Shown: positions 6,078-7,185 of the stretch, piece after piece
Layout of the letters: each line of letters begins with the position of its first letter
Numbering within the stretch: position 1 is the stretch's first letter
Source of the DNA: Betaproteobacteria bacterium
Lineage (GTDB): Bacteria > Pseudomonadota > Gammaproteobacteria > Burkholderiales > Burkholderiaceae
Length of the DNA stretch: 7,185 bases
Reading direction: 5' to 3'
NCBI GenBank assembly: GCA_013205155.1
Contig: JABMMT010000074.1
Span: 1 to 7,185, forward strand
Position numbers and translations under genes: made by a program
Notes under the pieces: model-generated
Seen by the model: only the letters and a program-made list of their open reading frames with translations
The model's database searches: none
Told to the model about the DNA's origin: nothing

Positions 6078-6992
6078 ATGTTTGAGCTACTCGGAGTTAC
6101 CCCACAAGCTTTAGTTTCTCAGCTTTTAATTGGGCTGATTAATGGGTCCTTCTATGCGCTCTTAAGCCTGGGTTTAGCAGTCATTTTTGGCTTACTGAAT
6201 GTCATTAACTTCACCCATGGCGCTCAATATATGTTGGGCGCCATGGTGGCCTGGATTGGATTAACGCAAATTGGAAATTGGATTGGAGTACCGGGTTTTC
6301 AGTTAAATTATTTTGTGGCCCTGATATTGGCGCCACTGCTTGTAGGACTTTTCAGCATGGTAATTGAAAAAACGATGCTAAAACGTCTTTACCATTTAGA
6401 TCATTTATATGGCTTATTGTTAACCTTTGGCTTGGCCCTAGTGATAGAGGGTATGTTTCGTCATTGGTTCGGCGCTCTAGGTAATAGTTATCCAGTGCCC
6501 GAGCTGTTGCAGGGCGGCTTACGTGTTGGCGAACTATTCTTGCCTTATTACAGGCTTTGGGTTGTATTCTTGGCGCTCATTGTTTGTTTTGCCACTTGGT
6601 ATTTCATTGAGCGCACCAACTTAGGAAGCTTGTTAAGGGCCGGGACAGAGAACCCACGATTACTTCAAGCCTTAGGCATTAATGTGCCCCTGATTGTCAC
6701 CCTTACTTATGGTGCTGGATGTGCATTAGCTGCCTTTGCCGGGGTAATGGCGGCACCAATTTATCAAGTAACGGCGGTTATGGGCTCTAATTTAATTATT
6801 GTAGTGTTCGCAGTTGTTGTTATTGGTGGTATGGGCTCAATTGCTGGCGCCATTGTGACGGGATTGGGCCTAGGAGTGATTGAGGGGTTAACAAAAGTGT
6901 TTTATCCCCAGGCCTCATCAGTCTCTATCTTCATTATTATGATTATTGTGCTCTTGATAAAGCCGGCCGGCTTGTTTGGAAAGGCCAATTAA
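6078..6992 (+). CDS. livH: ABC transporter inner-membrane permease, LivH type
   Basis: One of the two transmembrane subunits of the importer; 304 residues, the usual LivH length. Several strongly hydrophobic segments are visible, roughly at 13-41, 50-66, 77-97, 111-127, 158-177, 203-226, 237-270 and 281-297. The family stretch ALLSLGLAVIFGLLNVINFT (27-46) followed by HGAQYMLGA is near the N-terminus. The cytoplasmic ATPase-coupling loop includes RAGTENPRLLQALGIN at 187-202, and the conserved GGMGSIAGAIVTG is at 250-262. ATG 6078 gives the expected short N-terminus (MFELLGVTP); the nearest Shine-Dalgarno-like AGGG (6061-6064) is 13 bases away, which is weak. It should pair with the LivM-type permease that starts two bases after its stop codon. 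Confidence 0.93.
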   Translation: MFELLGVTPQALVSQLLIGLINGSFYALLSLGLAVIFGLLNVINFTHGAQYMLGAMVAWIGLTQIGNWIGVPGFQLNYFVALILAPLLVGLFSMVIEKTMLKRLYHLDHLYGLLLTFGLALVIEGMFRHWFGALGNSYPVPELLQGGLRVGELFLPYYRLWVVFLALIVCFATWYFIERTNLGSLLRAGTENPRLLQALGINVPLIVTLTYGAGCALAAFAGVMAAPIYQVTAVMGSNLIIVVFAVVVIGGMGSIAGAIVTGLGLGVIEGLTKVFYPQASSVSIFIIMIIVLLIKPAGLFGKAN

Positions 6993-6994
6993 CG

Positions 6995-7185
6995 ATGAAG
7001 CTCTCTATTATTAATAAGGTCTCTATAGTCATTTTGGTTTTGTTGGCGATGGTTCCCTTCCAGGGTTTCGTCTACGACCTTTTCATGATGAAGATATTTT
7101 GTTTTGCTATCTTGGCCGCATCCCTCAATCTCTTATTGGGCTTTGCTGGCCTACTTTCTTTTGGACACGCTGCTTTTTTTGGCAC
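6995..7185 (+). CDS. livM: ABC transporter inner-membrane permease, LivM type (partial, cut by window end)
   Basis: The first 63 codons of the second permease are present and the frame runs off the right edge, so truncation is due to the window. A hydrophobic segment at about 10-20 is followed by MMKIFCFAILAASLNLLLGF at 31-50 and GLLSFGHAAFFG at 52-63; the last motif is the standard LivM N-terminal signature. ATG 6995 begins two bases after the LivH TAA, and GGAAAGG at 6978-6984 is 10 bases upstream, a reasonable ribosome binding site within the end of livH. Close packing points to co-translation with its partner permease. Confidence 0.9.
   Translation, partial: MKLSIINKVSIVILVLLAMVPFQGFVYDLFMMKIFCFAILAASLNLLLGFAGLLSFGHAAFFG

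Noticed and set aside
1..7185. CRISPR array, tRNA, rRNA, insertion sequence or phage attachment site
   Set aside because: No direct repeat series, RNA gene signature, transposase motif or flanking terminal repeats were seen; the window is almost fully covered by metabolic and transport genes.

Overview
The window is a compact, one-strand (+) catabolic and transport locus of a Gram-negative bacterium. The Liv-type transporter proteins read like Burkholderiales versions (for example the GMGHEDV stretch after Walker B of the first ATPase and the NEKCTPYNVHYVYDTYAL stretch of the binding protein). Base composition is moderate rather than GC-rich, so a low-GC freshwater betaproteobacterium such as Polynucleobacter is a reasonable guess. 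This is inference from sequence style, not a database result.

Region 1 (about 170-3129) holds three tightly packed enzyme genes: a FadE2/ACAD10-11-type acyl-CoA dehydrogenase, a short-chain dehydrogenase/reductase (SDR) that overlaps its stop codon, and an aminoglycoside-phosphotransferase-fold kinase of the ACAD10/11 N-terminal type. The kinase and dehydrogenase together correspond to the two halves of mammalian ACAD10/ACAD11. Kinase, dehydrogenase and SDR together resemble LvaA, LvaC and LvaD of the Pseudomonas putida levulinate pathway. The predicted chemistry is reduction of a 4-oxoacyl-CoA to a 4-hydroxyacyl-CoA (SDR), phosphorylation of the hydroxyl (kinase), and flavin-dependent elimination of phosphate to an enoyl-CoA (ACAD) that can enter beta-oxidation. 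No LvaB-like small partner and no CoA ligase are seen in the window.

Region 2 (3130-3320) is a gap without a convincing gene. It contains short palindromes, a possible -35 element, and the ambiguous 5' end of the next gene.

Region 3 (3321-7185, running off the end) is a branched-chain-amino-acid-type (HAAT/Liv) ABC importer in the order ATPase LivG, ATPase LivF, periplasmic binding protein, permease LivH, permease LivM (partial). The binding protein has a clear signal peptide and the strongest ribosome binding site in the window. The adjacency suggests the importer brings in the acid that region 1 degrades, but the ligand cannot be read from sequence. The LivF-like ATPase carries Arg in place of the Walker A Lys.

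The main points for follow-up are the split ACAD10/11-like module with its built-in SDR, the Walker A substitution, and the unusual starts of the livG-like and ACAD genes.
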